NCBI RefSeq assembly: GCF_937976295.1
Contig: NZ_CALJRY010000061.1
Coordinates: forward strand, 1 to 8,569
Source of the DNA: an uncultured Rothia sp.
GTDB lineage: Bacteria; Actinomycetota; Actinomycetes; Actinomycetales; Micrococcaceae
DNA: 8,569 nucleotides
Direction: 5' to 3'
The translations under genes and the position numbers were made by a program. Shown here one piece after another: positions 6,744 to 8,569 of this stretch. The first letter of the stretch is position 1; each line of letters starts with the position of its first letter. The notes beneath the pieces were generated by a model, which made no database searches, was not told where the DNA came from, and was given only the letters and a program-made list of their open reading frames with translations.

Positions 6744-6759
6744 AGCGCCTTCGGGCGTT
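6744..6759 (+). promoter_or_regulatory. UUCG-capped hairpin in the tyrS leader
   Basis: AGCGCC-TTCG-GGCGTT forms a 6-bp stem closed by C(UUCG)G, an unusually stable RNA tetraloop. It ends 14 bp before the Shine-Dalgarno GGGAG (6774-6778) and 23 bp before the tyrS ATG. An AT-rich patch just upstream (TTACATATTTT, 6728-6738) could hold a -10, which would put the hairpin at the very 5' end of the mRNA. I see no T-box features. Confidence 0.45.
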
Positions 6760-6782
6760 GTTACCTTGTGAATGGGAGAAGC

Positions 6783-8087
6783 ATGTCTGCCGAGATCCTC
6801 AACGCGCAGCATAATGACGATACCTTCGAGAATATTTGGCAGGAGCTGAAGTGGCGCGGCCTGGTGCACGTGAGCACTGATGAGGCTGCTCTGGAGAAGG
6901 CGCTGAGCGAGGAGAGCCTGACTTTCTATACGGGTTATGATCCGACTGCGGCTTCTTTGCACCTGGGTCACTTGGTGCAGCTGCTGGTGATGCGTCGTCT
7001 GCAGCTGGCTGGTCACAAGCCGCTGGGTCTGGTGGGCGGTTTCACCGGTTTGATTGGTGATCCTCGTCAGACGTCTGAGCGTGTGCTGAACTCTCCTGAG
7101 GTTGTTGCTGAGTGGGTCAAGTCTCTGCGCGCTCAGATTGAGCGTTTCCTGTCGTTCGAGGGCGAAAATGCAGCTCGTATGGTGAATAACTTGGACTGGA
7201 GCGGTCAGATGTCTGCTCTGCAGCTGCTGCGCGATGTTGGTAAGCATTTCCGCGTGGGCACCATGGTGAAGAAGGAGATTGTTGCGAAGCGCCTGAACTC
7301 TGATGAGGGCATTTCGTACACCGAGTTCTCGTACCAGATTCTGCAGGGCCTGGACTTCTTGGAGCTGAACCGTCGTTTCGGTTGTACTCTGCAGACCGGT
7401 GGTTCTGATCAGTGGGGTAACCTGACGAGCGGTACTGAGCTGATTCGTAAGGTGGAGGGTAAGAGCGTTCACGCTATTGGTACTCCGCTGATTACTAACT
7501 CTGACGGCACTAAGTTCGGTAAGAGCGAGGGTAACGCTATTTGGCTGAACCCGCAGATGTGCTCGCCGTACGCTTTCTACCAGTTCTGGCTGAACACTGC
7601 TGACGCTGATGTGATCGACCGTTTGAAGGTTTTCACTTTCTTGACTCGTGCTGAGATTGCTGAGTTTGCGGAGAAGGTTGAGAAGGAGCCGTTTAAGCGT
7701 GAGGCTCAGAAGACTCTGGCGTACCTGGTGACTTCGCTGGTTCACGGTACTGAGGCGACTGATCAGGCTGTGGCTGCTTCGGAGGCTTTGTTCGGTAAGG
7801 GCGATTTCGCTGCTCTGGATGAGGCTACTTTGGAGTCTGTGGTTGCTGAGCTTCCTTCGGCTAAGCTGTCCGAGGATCGTCTGGACATGATTTCTGTTCT
7901 GACTGAGCTGGGCTTTGCGAAGTCTAACTCTGAGGCTCGTCGCATTCTGAAGGAGGGCGGCGCTTCGGTGAACGGCGTGAAGGTTCAGGGCGAGGACGCA
8001 GCTATTTCTAAGGATGATCTGCTGCACGGTCGTTTTGCGATGGTTCGCCGTGGCAAGAAGAACCAGGGCGCTGTAGAGCTGATCTAA
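6783..8087 (+). CDS. tyrS: Tyrosyl-tRNA synthetase
   Basis: This class I aminoacyl-tRNA synthetase charges tRNA-Tyr with tyrosine in the cytoplasm. The product is 434 aa, normal for bacterial TyrRS. YTGYDPTAASLHLGH (49-63) holds the HIGH-type signature HLGH (60-63). YQILQGLD (184-191) has the Tyr-x3-Gln-x2-Asp spacing of the tyrosine pocket. GGSDQWGN (206-213) is typical of the family, and KFGKS (244-248) is the KMSKS loop in the KFGK form of bacterial TyrRS. The S4 RNA-binding domain covers about 365-430 (LGFAKSNSEARRILKEGG). An in-frame GTG lies at 6768, but ATG 6783 is preferred because GGGAG ends four bases before it and MSAEIL is a typical start. The preceding gap and hairpins suggest a transcription unit separate from helR. 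Confidence 0.96.
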   Translation: MSAEILNAQHNDDTFENIWQELKWRGLVHVSTDEAALEKALSEESLTFYTGYDPTAASLHLGHLVQLLVMRRLQLAGHKPLGLVGGFTGLIGDPRQTSERVLNSPEVVAEWVKSLRAQIERFLSFEGENAARMVNNLDWSGQMSALQLLRDVGKHFRVGTMVKKEIVAKRLNSDEGISYTEFSYQILQGLDFLELNRRFGCTLQTGGSDQWGNLTSGTELIRKVEGKSVHAIGTPLITNSDGTKFGKSEGNAIWLNPQMCSPYAFYQFWLNTADADVIDRLKVFTFLTRAEIAEFAEKVEKEPFKREAQKTLAYLVTSLVHGTEATDQAVAASEALFGKGDFAALDEATLESVVAELPSAKLSEDRLDMISVLTELGFAKSNSEARRILKEGGASVNGVKVQGEDAAISKDDLLHGRFAMVRRGKKNQGAVELI

Positions 8088-8095
8088 TACAGCGC
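8068..8095 (+). repeat. Inverted repeat spanning the tyrS stop codon
   Basis: GCGCTGTA (8068-8075) and TACAGCGC (8088-8095) are perfectly complementary, and the TAA stop (8085-8087) ends the 12-base loop. It has no T-run, so it may protect the mRNA 3' end or be part of a longer terminator with the structures downstream. Confidence 0.5.
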
Positions 8096-8141
8096 TAATC
8101 TAGTCTTCTCGAGACATATAGAAGGGGAGGGGGCTTCTCTG

Positions 8142-8183
8142 CTGAGTGTTTAGTACTGAGTGTTCGGTACTGAGTGTTTGGTG
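8142..8183 (+). repeat. Three 14-bp tandem repeats
   Basis: CTGAGTGTTTAGTA, CTGAGTGTTCGGTA and CTGAGTGTTTGGTG follow each other without gaps. The first nine bases of each unit are identical and the rest differ at one to three positions. They lie in the loop between GAAGGGGAGGGG (8121-8132) and CCCCTCCTTTTC (8192-8203), which pair over 12 bp with two G-U wobbles. Confidence 0.85.
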
Positions 8184-8228
8184 GGGGAGTGCCCCTCCTT
8201 TTCTGTTCCCTATATACCTTCCCTATAC

Positions 8229-8261
8229 ATATAGAGCCCCTCCACAGGAGGGGCTCTATAT
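8229..8261. terminator. 15-bp perfect stem-loop, probable tyrS terminator
   Basis: The arms 8229-8243 and 8247-8261 are fully complementary over 15 bp (core AGAGCCCCTCC / GGAGGGGCTCT) around the loop ACA. The tail is CTTTGTCCTCTT, pyrimidine-rich but not a pure T-run. Its strength and its position 140 bp past tyrS favour termination of tyrS readthrough before the promoter at the right edge. CCCCTCC here repeats the segment at 8192-8198, so the two could compete for partners. Confidence 0.75.
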
Positions 8262-8522
8262 CTTTGTCCTCTTATCCTTGTCTTCGCCCTCTAGGGGTTC
8301 CTCTGCTGCATACTTCTCTCGTTGGTCAGCCCTGTTTTGGAGGCTCCGGGCGGTATTGGGAGGGCATTCTGGAGGTTTTCAGGGCTCTTGTGAGGCTTTT
8401 TAAACTTTTTTCAAAGAACTTTTGAGGCTCTTACCTTGCGTTGACTAGGGGTTTTAGTGCCCTGTCCGGGTCAGGATGAACCTAAATCCCCGTTTTTGTG
8501 TTCTACTTCACCGTTTTTCGGG

Positions 8523-8551
8523 TTGCATGGGTGTTTGGACGTCTGTATAGT
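8523..8551 (+). promoter_or_regulatory. Strong sigma70-type promoter, probably of a stable RNA/rRNA operon
   Basis: TTGCAT (8523-8528), an ideal 17-bp spacer and TATAGT (8546-8551) match the consensus at four and five of six positions. It is the best promoter in the window. The start would be near 8558, followed by GC-rich GTCGCCGCGGC. Two CCGTTTTT elements lie 21 bp apart upstream (8490 and 8511). The transcribed gene is outside the window; an rRNA operon is inference from promoter strength and the long non-coding approach. Confidence 0.65.
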
Positions 8552-8569
8552 TGTATGAGTCGCCGCGGC

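Larger units (their letters stand above)
8088..8569. other. Non-coding region downstream of tyrS
   Basis: This stretch of 482 bp contains no gene I can support. In order it holds the end of the stop-codon hairpin, three 14-bp tandem repeats between complementary G-rich and C-rich segments, two copies of TTCCCTATA (8206 and 8219), and a 15-bp perfect stem-loop. After these come a long-range inverted repeat AGCCCTG (8328-8334) / CAGGGCT (8380-8386), an AT-rich patch (8397-8424) and a strong promoter at the right edge. Base composition is patchier than in the genes. The arrangement fits the upstream control region of a stable RNA operon. Confidence 0.6.

Noticed and set aside
6617..6782. T-box riboswitch ahead of tyrS
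   Set aside because: No T-box consensus, no specifier stem with a Tyr codon bulge and no paired terminator/antiterminator could be recognised. The leader is also short.
6300..8027. 575-codon minus-strand frame running across the end of helR and most of tyrS
   Set aside because: It overlaps two well-supported genes and their gap, and its product has biased composition with no recognisable domain.
8146..8425. Two overlapping plus-strand frames of 83-85 codons after tyrS
   Set aside because: Both begin inside the 14-bp tandem repeats, lack a convincing ribosome-binding site, run through the strong stem-loop at 8229-8261 and have low-complexity products.
8441..8446. TTGACT, a good -35-like hexamer
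   Set aside because: No acceptable -10 lies 15-19 bp downstream; that stretch is GC-rich. It could be a remnant or an unusual promoter but cannot be supported.

Overview
The window looks like a chromosomal housekeeping segment of a moderately high-GC actinobacterium. Codon choice (many GCT, GGT, CGT and GTT codons; TTA, CTA and TCA almost unused), an ArgR of actinobacterial type and a long HelD/HelR-family RNA polymerase-recycling ATPase suggest Micrococcaceae, with Rothia my best guess. That genus assignment is inference. All real genes are on the + strand and no mobile element, CRISPR array or tRNA gene was seen.

Layout: (1) 2-760, the 3' part of a two-pass membrane protein gene that enters from the left edge with a very acidic, Tyr-rich cytoplasmic segment and ends at an intrinsic terminator. 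(2) A 413-bp gap with inverted repeats and a candidate promoter/operator, leading to argR (1174-1659). (3) An acyl-CoA ligase of the FadD type (1811-3385). (4) apt, adenine phosphoribosyltransferase (3520-4095), with a candidate promoter and a strong terminator. (5) A HelD/HelR-type RNAP-associated ATPase (4322-6616) preceded by a short leader with two abutting hairpins that can re-pair. (6) tyrS (6783-8087), preceded by a UUCG-capped hairpin. (7) 8088-8569, a 482-bp non-coding stretch with a hairpin around the tyrS stop codon, three 14-bp tandem repeats inside a complementary pair, a 15-bp perfect stem-loop and, at the right edge, a near-consensus sigma70-type promoter with helically phased T-tracts. 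It probably drives a stable RNA or rRNA operon just outside the window.

The genes look like separate transcription units, because gaps are 130-410 bp and most carry their own terminator and/or promoter. They cover arginine regulation, lipid activation, purine salvage, transcription recycling (possibly rifamycin tolerance) and translation. No new multi-gene system is evident. The most interesting signals are RNA and DNA structures in the gaps, above all the helR leader and the region after tyrS. Start codons chosen here for argR, the ligase and tyrS lie downstream of the longest possible start, based on Shine-Dalgarno sequences and family alignment from memory.
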